Of a stretch of DNA of 56,135 bases, positions 18,707 to 29,211 are shown piece after piece. The DNA lies in assembly GCA_002701395.1 (NCBI GenBank), contig NZVC01000029.1:136862-192996 (forward strand). Direction: 5' to 3'. A program made the translations under genes and the position numbers. The notes under the pieces were generated by a model. It was not told the DNA's origin and made no database searches. It was given only the letters and a program-made list of their open reading frames with translations. Each line of letters opens with the position of its first letter. The first letter of the stretch is position 1. The DNA comes from Maritimibacter sp. (lineage in GTDB: Bacteria; Pseudomonadota; Alphaproteobacteria; Rhodobacterales; Rhodobacteraceae).

Positions 18707-20113
18707 TTAGCAGGAGTAGTACATCTTGAACTCGACCGGGTGCGGCGTGTGTTCGAAGGCGTAGATCTCTTCCCACTTGAGGTCCATGTAGCCCTCGATC
18801 TGGCTTTGGGTGAACACGTCACCGGCCAGCAGGAAGTCGCAGTCCTTCTCCAGCTCGTCCATTGCTTCGCGAAGCGAGGCGCAGACGGTCGGGATACCGG
18901 CCAGCTCTTCCGGCGGCAGGTCGTACAGGTCCTTGTCCATCGCCGCGCCGGGATCGATCTTGTTCTTGATGCCGTCGAGACCAGCCATCAGCAGGGCCGA
19001 GAAGCACAGGTAGGGGTTCGACGACGGGTCGGGGAAGCGGGCTTCCACACGCTTGGCCTTCGGCGATTCCGCCCACGGGATCCGGACGCAGCCCGAACGG
19101 TTGCGGGCCGAGTAGGCGCGCAGAACGGGGGCTTCGAAGCCCGGGATCAGGCGCTTGTACGAGTTGGTCGACGGGTTGGTGAAGGCGTTCAGGGCCTTGG
19201 CGTGCTTCAGGATGCCGCCGATGTACCACAGGGCCTCGTCGCTGAGGTCGGCGTACTTGTCACCGGCGAACAGCGGCTTGCCGTCTTTCCAGATCGACAT
19301 GTTCACGTGCATACCGGTGCCGTTGTCGCCGGCGATCGGCTTCGGCATGAAGGTGGCCGATTTGCCGTAGGCGGCGGCGACCTGGTGGATGACGTACTTG
19401 TACTTCTGCAGCTCGTCGGCCTGCTTGGTCAGGCTGTCGAAGATCAGGCCAAGCTCGTGCTGGCACGACGCCACCTCGTGGTGGTGCTTGTCGACCTTCA
19501 TGCCCATGCGCTTCATGGTCGACAGCATTTCGCCGCGGATGTCCTGAGCGTCGTCGATCGGCGGAACCGGGAAGTAGCCGCCCTTGACGCCGGGACGGTG
19601 GCCCATGTTGCCCATCTCGTAGTCGGTGTCGGTGTTCCAAGCGGCGTCGAGCGCGTCGACTTCGTATGACACCTTGTTCATCGTCATCGAGTATTTGACG
19701 TTGTCGAACAGGAAGAATTCAGCTTCCGGGCCCATGAAGGCCGCGTCGCCGATGCCCGAGGACTTCAGGTAGGCCTCGGCCTTTTCGGCGGTGCCGCGCG
19801 GATCGCGGTCGTAGGCTTCCATCGTGTCCGGCTCGACGACCGAGCAATGGATCGCCATCGTCTTCTCGGCGTAGAACGGATCCATGTAGGTCGAGGCCGC
19901 GTCGGGCATCAGTTTCATGTCGGACTGGTCGATCGACTTCCAGCCGGCGATGGATGAACCGTCGAACATGAAGCCTTCTTCCAGGAAGTCTTCGTCGACC
20001 TGGTCGGCCATGACGGTCACGTGTTGCAGCTTGCCGCGCGGATCGGTGAAGCGGATGTCGACGTATTCGACCTCTTCATCCTTGATCGTCTTGATAACGT
20101 CAGCGTTGCTCAT
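18707..20113 (-). CDS. glnA: Glutamine synthetase type I
   Basis: This is a 468-residue GS-I beta. Visible blocks include FMFDGSSIAGWKSI, MGPEAEFFLFD, the ATP-site FMPKPIAGDNGTGMHVNMSI, and the glutamate-binding ARNRSGCVRIPW. The adenylylation site is DKDLYDLPPEE. It converts glutamate and ammonia to glutamine and is expected to be controlled by GlnE and PII. It follows glnB by 57 bases in the usual alphaproteobacterial glnBA operon and ends at an intrinsic terminator. Confidence 0.98.
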   Translation of the reverse strand: MSNADVIKTIKDEEVEYVDIRFTDPRGKLQHVTVMADQVDEDFLEEGFMFDGSSIAGWKSIDQSDMKLMPDAASTYMDPFYAEKTMAIHCSVVEPDTMEAYDRDPRGTAEKAEAYLKSSGIGDAAFMGPEAEFFLFDNVKYSMTMNKVSYEVDALDAAWNTDTDYEMGNMGHRPGVKGGYFPVPPIDDAQDIRGEMLSTMKRMGMKVDKHHHEVASCQHELGLIFDSLTKQADELQKYKYVIHQVAAAYGKSATFMPKPIAGDNGTGMHVNMSIWKDGKPLFAGDKYADLSDEALWYIGGILKHAKALNAFTNPSTNSYKRLIPGFEAPVLRAYSARNRSGCVRIPWAESPKAKRVEARFPDPSSNPYLCFSALLMAGLDGIKNKIDPGAAMDKDLYDLPPEELAGIPTVCASLREAMDELEKDCDFLLAGDVFTQSQIEGYMDLKWEEIYAFEHTPHPVEFKMYYSC

Positions 20114-20170
20114 TGTTTTTCCCTTGTCGTGGAACGGTATTCGGTTGTCTGAGATGTGTTGGGACGCGTC

Positions 20171-20545
<375 letters not shown>

Positions 20546-20637
20546 TCAAGATCATTTCTGTGGGACCCTCACAATTCGCGAGCGTGACAGCTTCGCCCGG
20601 CACGCAACGAAATTAAGGGTCGTGATTAAAATTTAGT

Positions 20638-20653
20638 CAATATGGTCATATTG
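20638..20653. promoter_or_regulatory. AT-rich dyad upstream of nnrE
   Basis: CAATATG-GT-CATATTG has perfect 7-base arms, 34 bases before the nnrE ATG and 128 bases upstream of glnB. It stands out in GC-rich DNA and would overlap an nnrE promoter. The cognate regulator is unknown. Confidence 0.35.
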
Positions 20654-20687
20654 GCGTCGGAAAAAGAAAGCAAGGAGGCGTCAAAAG

Positions 20688-21386
20688 ATGGTCGAAACGA
20701 TCACACCGATGCAAATGCGTGAACTTGAGGCAGATGCGATCTCCTCGGGGTTGACGACGGGGCGCGATCTGATGGAGCGCGCGGGTGCCGGGGTGGTCGA
20801 CGCGATCCTTGCGAAATGGCCGACGAAGGCCGATGCGCCGCGGCGGGCGGTGGTTCTGTGCGGGCCGGGAAACAACGGCGGCGACGGCTTCGTGGTGGCG
20901 CGGCTGCTGCTGGAAAAGGGCTGGTCCGTGGCGGTTGGCTTTTACGGCGATGCGGCGAAGCTGCCGCCGGACGCGCGCGAAAATCACGACCGCTGGGCCG
21001 AGCTTGGGCCGGTCGTGCCCTTCCCGCCGCAAGACACCTACGAGCCGTTCCTCGCCGGTTTTGAACCCGGCGCGCTGCTGATCGACGCGCTGTTCGGGAT
21101 CGGCCTGACGCGCCCGATCGCGTTCGACCTGTGCACCGCCGTGCTGGGCCTTGCGATCAACAACTTCGCAAACGACTGGAACATCGTCGCGGTCGACGTG
21201 CCCTCGGGGCTGGACGCCGAAACCGGCACGCTGCTGTGCGGCCCGCCGCCGCATCCGGGCGTCGCCACGGCGGCGGACCTGACCGTCACCTTTCATGCGC
21301 CCAAGACCGGCCACAAGCAGAACGAGGGGCCGGCGGTCTGCGGCGAATTGGTTGTCGCGGACATCGGGCTAGGTCCCGCCGCCTGA
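20688..21386 (+). CDS. nnrE: NAD(P)H-hydrate epimerase (YjeF N-terminal domain)
   Basis: The 232-residue protein comprises just the YjeF_N domain: ITPMQMRELEADAISSG, VLCGPGNNGGDGFVVARLL, LLIDALFGIGLTRPI, VDVPSGLDAETG and TFHAPKTGHKQNEG. It epimerises damaged R-NAD(P)HX to the S form used by the dehydratase. In many bacteria it is fused to that dehydratase; here the two are separate genes 23 bases apart in different frames. Each has its own start and stop, so this looks like a natural split and not a recent frameshift. Confidence 0.92.
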   Translation: MVETITPMQMRELEADAISSGLTTGRDLMERAGAGVVDAILAKWPTKADAPRRAVVLCGPGNNGGDGFVVARLLLEKGWSVAVGFYGDAAKLPPDARENHDRWAELGPVVPFPPQDTYEPFLAGFEPGALLIDALFGIGLTRPIAFDLCTAVLGLAINNFANDWNIVAVDVPSGLDAETGTLLCGPPPHPGVATAADLTVTFHAPKTGHKQNEGPAVCGELVVADIGLGPAA

Positions 21387-21409
21387 CCGATCCAATCGCC
21401 GGAGTCCCG

Positions 21410-22249
21410 ATGCCCGATCCCGACACACCGCCCGGCTTGGCCGAACGGCTGGCCAAGCAGCCCGAAGACCACAAATACGGCCACGGCCACGCCCTGATCC
21501 TGTGTGGCGGGCCGGGCCGGGGCGGCGCCGCGCGGATGGCGGCGCGGGGTGCGCTGCGGATCGGGGCCGGGCTGGTGACGCTTGGCGTTCCGCCCGCGGC
21601 GCAGCAAGAGAATGCGACCCGGCTTGATGCCATCATGCTGCGGCGCGTGGCCGACGCGGCGGCGCTGACAGAGCTGTTGCAGGACACGCGGCTGAACGCC
21701 GTCTGCATCGGCCCCGGGTTTGGCCTGTCGGACGATCACGCGGACCTTGTCGCGGCGGCGCTGGCGGCCAGTCGGGCCACGGTGCTGGACGCCGACGCGC
21801 TGACGCTTCTGTCGCGGGATGCGGACCTGTTTGGAACCCTGCACGACCGCTGCGTCCTGACACCCCACGCGGGCGAATTCGCGCGGCTGTTTCCCGACAT
21901 CGCGGACCGTGTCGAGGACCGGGCAGAGGCCACCCGCGCCGCCGCCGCAAGGGCTGGCTGCACCGTGCTGCTGAAGGGCGCGGTGACCGTCATCGCCGAT
22001 CCCGACGGAACGACGGCGACCCACCGCGCCGAGGGCGCGCATGCCGCGCCGTGGCTGGCGACGGCGGGGGCAGGGGACGTGCTGGCGGGTTTCATCGCCG
22101 GGCTTCTGGCGCGAGGCAATTCGCCGCGTCAGGCCGCCGAAGACGCCGCTTGGCTGCATGCCGCTTGCGCGCGCGCCTTCGGGCCGGGCCTGATCGCCGA
22201 GGATCTGCCCGACACGCTGCCACGGGTTTTCCGCACGCTGGGCCTATAG
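21410..22249 (+). CDS. nnrD: ADP-dependent NAD(P)H-hydrate dehydratase
   Basis: The protein has 279 residues and a ribokinase-like fold: HKYGHGHALILCGGPGRGGA, CIGPGFGLSDDHADLV, VLDADALTLLSRD, LTPHAGEFARLFPD, VLLKGAVTVIADPDG and the nucleotide loop LATAGAGDVLAGFIAGLLA. It repairs S-NAD(P)HX at the expense of ADP. It follows nnrE by 23 bases. The ATG at 21410 has GGAG five bases upstream. A 3' repeat element starts 9 bases after the stop. Confidence 0.93.
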   Translation: MPDPDTPPGLAERLAKQPEDHKYGHGHALILCGGPGRGGAARMAARGALRIGAGLVTLGVPPAAQQENATRLDAIMLRRVADAAALTELLQDTRLNAVCIGPGFGLSDDHADLVAAALAASRATVLDADALTLLSRDADLFGTLHDRCVLTPHAGEFARLFPDIADRVEDRAEATRAAAARAGCTVLLKGAVTVIADPDGTTATHRAEGAHAAPWLATAGAGDVLAGFIAGLLARGNSPRQAAEDAAWLHAACARAFGPGLIAEDLPDTLPRVFRTLGL

Positions 22250-22258
22250 CCCCCGCAG

Positions 22259-22300
22259 GCTTCTTCTGTTTGTAAATATCCCCGCCGGAGGCTCCTGCCG
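22259..22300 (+). repeat. 3'-end repeat element, copy C
   Basis: GCTTCTTCTGTTTGTAAATATCCCC follows the nnrD stop by 9 bases, matching the other copies in order and position. The hairpin part is weaker here (GCCGGAGGC region) and lacks the perfect G/C stem of copies A and D. Confidence 0.5.
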
Positions 22301-22320
22301 CCGCAACGGGCGATGCCGTG

Positions 22321-23274
22321 TCAGGCGGAGCAGCTTGCCCCGCCAAGCACGCAGAACTTGGCGCAGTGCGGGTGGTTCAGCTGGACCGCGCCCTCGGCCT
22401 CTGCCAGCGTCTCGCCAAGCTCGAACTGCGCATCGTACGGCAGCAGGGTGCAGGCCACCACCGCCGGGCGCGCGGCGCCCTTGCGCTTTACCACCATCCG
22501 GCTGGAGGCGCACATCACCTGTTCGGGCGACTTGTGCAGGATGCCCCAGCAGGCGGTGGTGATCTCGGGCACCTCGACCTGTTCGTCCATCTCGGGAAAC
22601 AGCACCGTCTGGCCCGGATCGGTGGCGGCGATGTCGAACCCGTGCCGGGCGTACAGCGCGGCATAGCCGTCGCGCGCGGCGGTCTCGGTCTCGTCCCACA
22701 GGGTGCGGCCCGCCACGGTCATCCGCGCGCCGATGTCGCGCAGCCATTCCATCCCCTCGACGGTCCGGTCGAAACTGCTGGTGCCGCGTTCCTCGTCGTG
22801 CTTGTCCGCAGACCAGTGGTCGACCGAGATTCGCAGCGTCAGCCGGTCGCCGTAGTCCGCCACCAGCGCGCGAAGCCCGTCCTGCACCCGGGGGCGCATC
22901 ATCGGACGCATCGCGTTGGTCAGGATCAAAACCTCGTAGCCGCGCGCCAGCGACCGGCGGGCCATTTCGATCATCTCGGGGTTCATGAACGGCTCGCCGC
23001 CGGTGAACCCGATCTCGCGCGCTTTCCAATCGCGGTCTTCCAACTGGTCGAGATACTCTGACACCTCGTCCGCCGTGATGTAGACCAGCCGGTCGTTCTC
23101 GGGCGAGCTTTCGATATAGCAGTTGGCGCACTCGATGTTGCACAGCGTGCCGGTGTTGAACCACAGCGTCTGCGGATCGGACAGCGGCACCGAGGCGCGC
23201 GTCTCTCCCTTCGCGGTCACGAAGGGGTCCGAGAATTTCACATGTTGTCCGGTGTCGGTCGCGTGGTCTTTCAT
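22321..23274 (-). CDS. Radical SAM protein of unknown specificity
   Basis: The 317-residue protein has a radical SAM cluster motif CX3CX2C at C45, C49, C52 (CNIECANCYIE), the GGEPF SAM motif (EIGFTGGEPFMNPEMIE) and LTNAMRPMM. C-terminal cysteines (CTLL, HPHCAKFCVLGGASC) suggest an auxiliary Fe-S cluster of SPASM/twitch type. The substrate is unknown; no RiPP precursor or partner enzyme is adjacent. It is transcribed divergently from zwf. Its downstream end faces nnrD. Confidence 0.85.
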   Translation of the reverse strand: MKDHATDTGQHVKFSDPFVTAKGETRASVPLSDPQTLWFNTGTLCNIECANCYIESSPENDRLVYITADEVSEYLDQLEDRDWKAREIGFTGGEPFMNPEMIEMARRSLARGYEVLILTNAMRPMMRPRVQDGLRALVADYGDRLTLRISVDHWSADKHDEERGTSSFDRTVEGMEWLRDIGARMTVAGRTLWDETETAARDGYAALYARHGFDIAATDPGQTVLFPEMDEQVEVPEITTACWGILHKSPEQVMCASSRMVVKRKGAARPAVVACTLLPYDAQFELGETLAEAEGAVQLNHPHCAKFCVLGGASCSA

Positions 23275-23425
23275 TCGTTGCCCATTCCATTTCCGCGCGT
23301 TCGCGTCTCGCGACAGCCTAGTCCCCCATCAAACCGTCGAAAACCCGCGCATTTGGTGCATGTCGCGGTTGTGATGCCGCATCCTGGCGCTAGACTTGGC
23401 GGGAACTTGTGATAAATCCAGCGCC

Positions 23426-23437
23426 GTTAGCGCTAAC
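23426..23437. promoter_or_regulatory. Perfect operator-like palindrome upstream of zwf
   Basis: GTTAGCGCTAAC is a perfect 12-base palindrome 21 bases before the zwf ATG. Its TTAGCGYTAA core recurs upstream of pdhA and, less well, upstream of the aldolase gene. The form and the targets fit a LacI-family regulator of central carbon metabolism; CceR of Rhodobacter sphaeroides, reported to control zwf-pgl-pgi, is a candidate by analogy. Confidence 0.6.
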
Positions 23438-23458
23438 CAAATCCCGGAAAGGTCGCTC

Positions 23459-24916
23459 ATGGTCTCCCGCGTCATCCCTGTGGATCCCTTCGATCTTGTC
23501 ATCTTCGGCGGCACCGGCGATCTGGCCCGCCGCAAGATCCTTCCTGGCCTGTACCGCCGCTTCTGGGCCGGTCAGATGCCCGAGGACGCCCGCATCGTCG
23601 GCTGCTCGCGCCACGAAATGTCCGACGCCGAGTACCGCGAGGAAGTGCGCGGCGCGATCCAGGAATTCGCCATCGAAGGCAAGGAGGACGCCGAGAAGGT
23701 GGATGCCTTCCTTGAGATCATCAGCTTCGTCGCGGTGGACGCCACCGGCGACAAGGGCTGGAAGGAACTGGCCAAGAAGGTCCGCGACGAGGTCGTCAAT
23801 GCCTTCTACTTCTCGGTCGGTCCCAGCCTGTTCGGCGATCTGGCCGAGCGCCTGCACAAATACAAGATGGCCGGCCAGGACACCCGGATCGTTGTCGAGA
23901 AGCCGTTCGGCCACGACCTGAAAAGCGCGCAGGATCTGAACGCGACGCTGCGCAAGTATTTCGCCGAAGAACAGATCTACCGGATCGACCACTATCTGGG
24001 CAAAGAGACGGTGCAGAATCTGATGGCCGTCCGCTTCGGCAACGTCCTGTTCGAGCCGCTGTGGAACGCTTTGTACGTCGATCACATCCAGATCACCGTG
24101 GCCGAGACCGTGGGTGTCGGCGGGCGCGGCAGCTATTACGACAAGTCCGGCGCGATGCGGGACATGGTGCAGAACCACCTGATGCAGCTTCTGTGCCTGA
24201 TCGCGATGGAGCCGCCGCACCACTTTGAGCCGGACGCGGTGCGCGACGAGAAGTTGAAGGTGATCCGCGCGCTGGATCCGGTCCAGCCCGAGGACCTTGT
24301 GCGCGGCCAGTACGAAGGCGACGACAAGGTCGCCAGCTACTTCGACGATGTCGAAGATCCGGGCTCGATCACCGAAAGCTTCATCGCGATGAAGCTGCAC
24401 ATCTCGAACTGGCGCTGGAAAGGCACGCCGATCTACGTGCGGACCGGCAAGCGCCTGAAGGCGCGGGCGTCGGAGATCGCGGTGGTGTTCAAGCACCCGC
24501 CGCACTCGATCTTCGGCGAGAAGGCTAACGAACGGCGCGGCAACGTGCTGGTGATCCGGCTTCAGCCGAACGAGGGGATGAACCTTCGCGTGACCATCAA
24601 GGAACCGGGGCCGGGCGGGATGCGCCTGATCGAGGTGCCGCTGGACATGTCCTTCGCCGACGCGTTGGGGCCGGACGCGGGCGACGTGGCGGATGCCTAC
24701 GAACGCCTGATCATGGACGTGATCCGGGGCAACCAGACGCTGTTCATGCGCGGCGACGAGGTCGAGGCCGCGTGGGCATGGGCCGACCCGATCATCGCGT
24801 CGTGGGAAGAGTCGGGCGAGCGGCCCAAGTCTTACGCCCCCGGATCGACCGGACCGGAAGAGGCGCTGATGCTGCTGTACCGCGAGGGACGCCGCTGGCG
24901 GGACGTGAAGGCATGA
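23459..24916 (+). CDS. zwf: Glucose-6-phosphate 1-dehydrogenase
   Basis: The 485-residue protein shows the nucleotide-binding FDLVIFGGTGDLARRKI and the active-site RIDHYLGKETVQN. Further blocks are VRTGKRLKARASEIAVVFK and FADALGPDAGDVADAYERL. It oxidises glucose 6-phosphate, feeding the Entner-Doudoroff and pentose phosphate routes. It is first in the zwf-pgl-pgi operon. GGAAAGG precedes the ATG at 23459. The operator-like palindrome lies just upstream, where a repressor would block transcription. Confidence 0.98.
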   Translation: MVSRVIPVDPFDLVIFGGTGDLARRKILPGLYRRFWAGQMPEDARIVGCSRHEMSDAEYREEVRGAIQEFAIEGKEDAEKVDAFLEIISFVAVDATGDKGWKELAKKVRDEVVNAFYFSVGPSLFGDLAERLHKYKMAGQDTRIVVEKPFGHDLKSAQDLNATLRKYFAEEQIYRIDHYLGKETVQNLMAVRFGNVLFEPLWNALYVDHIQITVAETVGVGGRGSYYDKSGAMRDMVQNHLMQLLCLIAMEPPHHFEPDAVRDEKLKVIRALDPVQPEDLVRGQYEGDDKVASYFDDVEDPGSITESFIAMKLHISNWRWKGTPIYVRTGKRLKARASEIAVVFKHPPHSIFGEKANERRGNVLVIRLQPNEGMNLRVTIKEPGPGGMRLIEVPLDMSFADALGPDAGDVADAYERLIMDVIRGNQTLFMRGDEVEAAWAWADPIIASWEESGERPKSYAPGSTGPEEALMLLYREGRRWRDVKA

Positions 24917-25587
24917 ACGTCGTCGAATATGCCGACCGCGAGATGATGATGATCGATCTCGCGAACAAGCTGGCCGGGGAATTGAACAGCCATCTGATGC
25001 ACGAGGACACGGCGACCCTTGCCGTGCCCGGCGGCACGACGCCCGGTCCGATCTTCGACGATCTTTGCGCGGCGCGACTGGACTGGGGCCGGGTGAAGGT
25101 GATGCTGACCGATGAACGCTGGGTGCCCGGCGACAGCCCCCGGTCAAACACCAAGCTGATCCGCGAACGGCTGCTGGTCAGCCGCGCGTCCTCGGCCACC
25201 TACGTGCCGCTGTACGCAGACGCGCCCGAGCCCGAAGACAAGCTGGACGCCCTGCGCGACAGCGTCGCCGCGGCGCTGCCGATCACGGTCCTGCTGCTGG
25301 GCATGGGCGACGACATGCACACCGCGTCGCTGTTCCCGCATGGCGACGGTCTGGCCGAGGCGCTGGCCCCCGACGCGCCCGTGCTTCTGCCGGTCCGGAC
25401 CCCGGATCAGCCCGAGGCCCGCGTCACCCTGTCGGCCCGCGTCCTGAAGGATGCGATGTCGACCCATATCGTCATCACCGGCGCCAAGAAGCGCGAGGCG
25501 CTGGAACGCGCCCGGAAAGAGCGCGACCCGATGGCCGCCCCGGTGATTTCCATCCTTCCCGAAGCCACGGTCCATTGGGCAGAGTAA
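24913..25587 (+). CDS. pgl: 6-Phosphogluconolactonase
   Basis: The 224-residue lactonase shows [56 protein letters not shown] and [20 protein letters not shown] blocks. It hydrolyses 6-phosphogluconolactone formed by Zwf. In the usual GEDGHTAS motif the first Gly-His pair reads DDMHTAS, a variant I also associate with alphaproteobacterial Pgl. Its ATG overlaps the zwf stop (ATGA), so translation is coupled. Confidence 0.96.
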   Translation: MNVVEYADREMMMIDLANKLAGELNSHLMHEDTATLAVPGGTTPGPIFDDLCAARLDWGRVKVMLTDERWVPGDSPRSNTKLIRERLLVSRASSATYVPLYADAPEPEDKLDALRDSVAAALPITVLLLGMGDDMHTASLFPHGDGLAEALAPDAPVLLPVRTPDQPEARVTLSARVLKDAMSTHIVITGAKKREALERARKERDPMAAPVISILPEATVHWAE

Positions 25588-25607
25588 AACTGGGCGGAGT
25601 ACCAACG

Positions 25608-27215
<1,608 letters not shown>

Positions 27216-27525
27216 ACCGGGCCGAGCCCATCCCGAGCGGTGGCGGACAGGTCCGCCGGGCCGTCGGGAACGACGCATGGCGCGGGACCAGAACACGGTC
27301 CCAGCTTTGCGTCTCGGTTGGAAACACGGGGCGGTTGTCGGAAAAGTTTCATTCCCGACACATCTTTTGCCAAGGGTCCGGCGGCAAGCCGCTGAAATCG
27401 TTCAATGTCATTTGCGGGCTTCCGCCGGGCTGGTCGCGAACCCGTGAATTGCGCGAATGTGCCTTGCAAACGCATTGAAATGTTTGGATGATCCAGCCCG
27501 CTTGCGGACCGGGGGAACGACGACA
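27216..27525. other. 310-base gap between pgi and the histidine kinase
   Basis: No gene was found. GGCGGAC-AG-GTCCGCC (27242-27257) is a perfect hairpin 27 bases after pgi and may terminate that operon. The rest should contain the kinase promoter, but no convincing -35/-10 pair or EcfG site was found despite GGAAC-like strings. An in-frame ATG at 27457 offers an alternative, longer kinase start. Confidence 0.4.
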
Positions 27526-28620
27526 GTGAAGGCCGATCTACATCCAAGACAGGGCGCGCGACTTGCGGCGCTGTCGGCCTATGACATTCTCGACACGCCG
27601 CCCGAGGACGCCTTTTCAGAGGTCGTCGGGCTTGTCTCGCGCATCTGCGACATGCCGGTCGCGCTGGTCTCGCTGGTCGAAGAGCACCGCCAATGGTTCA
27701 AGGCGCGCATGGGTCTGGACGCCACCGAAACCCCGATTGAACAGTCGATCTGTGCCCACGCGATCCTTGGCGACAGCGTTCTTGAGATCGAGGACACGCG
27801 AACCGATCCGCGCAGTGCGGACAACCCGCTGTGCATGGGCGACCGCGCGTTCCGGTTCTACGCCGGGGCGCCGCTGATCACGCCGGACGGCTTGCCGCTG
27901 GGGTCGCTGTGCGTGCTGGACTATCGGCCCCGCAAGCTGACCAACGTGCAACGCGAAATGCTCGAGGTGATGGCGAAGCAGGTGATGGCGCAGCTTGACC
28001 TGCGGCTGTCGCTGCGGACGGCCGACACGCTGCGCCGCGAGATCGACCACCGGGTGAAGAACTCGCTTCAGTCGCTGGCGGCGGTGGCGCGGTTCGAGGC
28101 GCGGCGTTCGAAAAGCGACGATGCGAAGCAGGCGCTGGAACGGGTCGGGCGCCGGATCGGGTCGGTCGCGGTGGTGCACGAACAGCTGTACCGCACCGGC
28201 ACCGACCACACGGTCGCGCTGGACGCTTATCTAGAGAACCTTGCCCGCCACCTGGCCGAGATCGCGCCGGAAGGCATCGCCGTGTCGGGCGAGGCTCCGG
28301 CGATCCAGATCGCATCGGCGGATGCGGCGATGGTGGGGGTGCTGTTCAACGAGACGGCGGCGAACGCTTTCAAGCACGCCTTCCCCGGCGAGCGGGTCGG
28401 CCACATCCGCTATCACGCGGAACAGCTGCCGGACGGTCAGATCAGGTTCTCGTGCGAGGACGACGGCGTCGGCCTGCCGGACGAAGCCGACACACAGGAC
28501 GGGCTGGGCACGATGCTTGGCGAGGTCATCAGCCTTGAACTGGACGGAATGCTGGACGTGACGCGTCTGGATCAGGGCGTGCGGATCAGCCTGGATTTCA
28601 CGCCGAAAGAGCCGGGGTAG
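27526..28620 (+). CDS. GAF-domain sensor histidine kinase (HisKA_2/HWE type)
   Basis: The cytoplasmic protein has about 364 residues. A GAF domain (about 10-160) contains ILDTPPEDAFSEVVGLVSRI, SICAHAILGDSVLEIEDTR and FYAGAPLITPDGLPLGSLCV. The phosphoacceptor motif follows, EIDHRVKNSLQSLAAVA (H175), then an HATPase with N-box NETAANAFKHAFP and DDGVGLPDE. Alphaproteobacterial kinases of this type often feed the general stress response. No response regulator is adjacent. The GTG at 27526 puts the GAF domain near the N-terminus and has GGGGGA upstream; ATG at 27457 is the alternative. Confidence 0.85.
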   Translation: MKADLHPRQGARLAALSAYDILDTPPEDAFSEVVGLVSRICDMPVALVSLVEEHRQWFKARMGLDATETPIEQSICAHAILGDSVLEIEDTRTDPRSADNPLCMGDRAFRFYAGAPLITPDGLPLGSLCVLDYRPRKLTNVQREMLEVMAKQVMAQLDLRLSLRTADTLRREIDHRVKNSLQSLAAVARFEARRSKSDDAKQALERVGRRIGSVAVVHEQLYRTGTDHTVALDAYLENLARHLAEIAPEGIAVSGEAPAIQIASADAAMVGVLFNETAANAFKHAFPGERVGHIRYHAEQLPDGQIRFSCEDDGVGLPDEADTQDGLGTMLGEVISLELDGMLDVTRLDQGVRISLDFTPKEPG

Positions 28621-28636
28621 GGCGGTTCGGTGTCTC

Positions 28637-28876
28637 GGTGCGCATGAATGCGTGCCATACGGTTTGGTGGGGTTTCGTTACGTTGGTGCGCATGAATGCG
28701 TGCGTTACGGTTTGGTGGGATGTCGTTACGTCGGTGCGCGTGAATGTGTACCTTACGGTTTGGTGGGGTGTCGCTACGTCGGTGCGCATGAATGCGTGTC
28801 CCACGGTTTGGTTGGACGTCGCCATGTTGGTGCGCATGAATGCGCACCCTACGGGTTGGTTGAACGTCGTCACGTA
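28637..28876 (+). repeat. Five tandem 48-base units of a REP-like palindrome
   Basis: Units begin at 28637, 28685, 28733, 28781 and 28829, exactly 48 bases apart. Each opens with GGTGCGCATGAATGCG or a close variant and continues with ACGGTTTGGT and GTCGT.ACGT-like strings. In unit 5 the opening is the perfect dyad GGTGCGCATGAATGCGCACC; the right arm is eroded in units 1-4. Because 48 is a multiple of three, frames stay open on both strands, but nothing supports a real protein. Confidence 0.85.
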
Positions 28877-28963
28877 GGGTGCGCATTCATGCGCACCGGC
28901 ACCCCGACCGGACAAGACAAACGCCACCACGAGGCCCCCGTAGGGTGCGCATTCATGCGCACC
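28829..28963. repeat. Inverted REP-like copies forming a large hairpin
   Basis: The last tandem unit opens with a 24-base arm (28829-28852) that is exactly complementary to 28874-28897, separated by 21 bases. Another copy of the inverted dyad, GGTGCGCATTCATGCGCACC, lies at 28944-28963. The paired opposite orientations resemble bacterial interspersed mosaic elements. The patch fills the 377-base gap between the histidine kinase and the tRNA. Confidence 0.8.
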
Positions 28964-28997
28964 GACGACCCAAACCCACCGAAATATCAAGAAATTC

Positions 28998-29071
28998 TGG
29001 AGCGGGTGAAGGGAATCGAACCCTCGTCTTAAGCTTGGGAAGCTCCTGCTCTACCATTGAGCTACACCCGC
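28998..29071 (-). tRNA. tRNA-Gly (anticodon CCC)
   Basis: A 74-base cloverleaf is visible on the minus strand: acceptor GCGGGTG paired with CACCCGC, D-arm TAGCTCAATGGTAGAGC, anticodon loop TTCCCAA giving CCC, T-arm GAGGGTTCGATTCCCTT, discriminator T and encoded CCA. It reads GGG codons. The REP-like patch lies directly beyond its 3' end. Confidence 0.95.
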
Positions 29072-29211
29072 CCGGGTGCACGGGAGATAGCCGCTGCCGG
29101 CTGGTCCGTCAATGGGCCACAGCGGGCGCGACAGGCACCGGCGCGGCGGCCCACGTCACCGTGATCGCCGCTGCCTTGCCAAACCGGGACGGCGACCGAA
29201 TATCACCCCCC

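Noticed and set aside
21360..21412. Frameshift splitting a single nnr gene
   Set aside because: The epimerase ends with a family-like C-terminus and the dehydratase has its own Shine-Dalgarno and ATG; the junction looks natural.
27267..27348. EcfG promoter before the GAF histidine kinase
   Set aside because: GGAAC at 27267 and GGAAA at 27320 have no CGTT at a 16-17-base spacing.
28637..28876. CRISPR array
   Set aside because: The units are contiguous tandem repeats with no unique spacers, and there are no cas genes.
28638..28877. Small repetitive protein from the 48-base repeats (MRMNAC.. units)
   Set aside because: Frames stay open on both strands only because the period is a multiple of three; no Shine-Dalgarno and the repeats are explained by a DNA palindrome.
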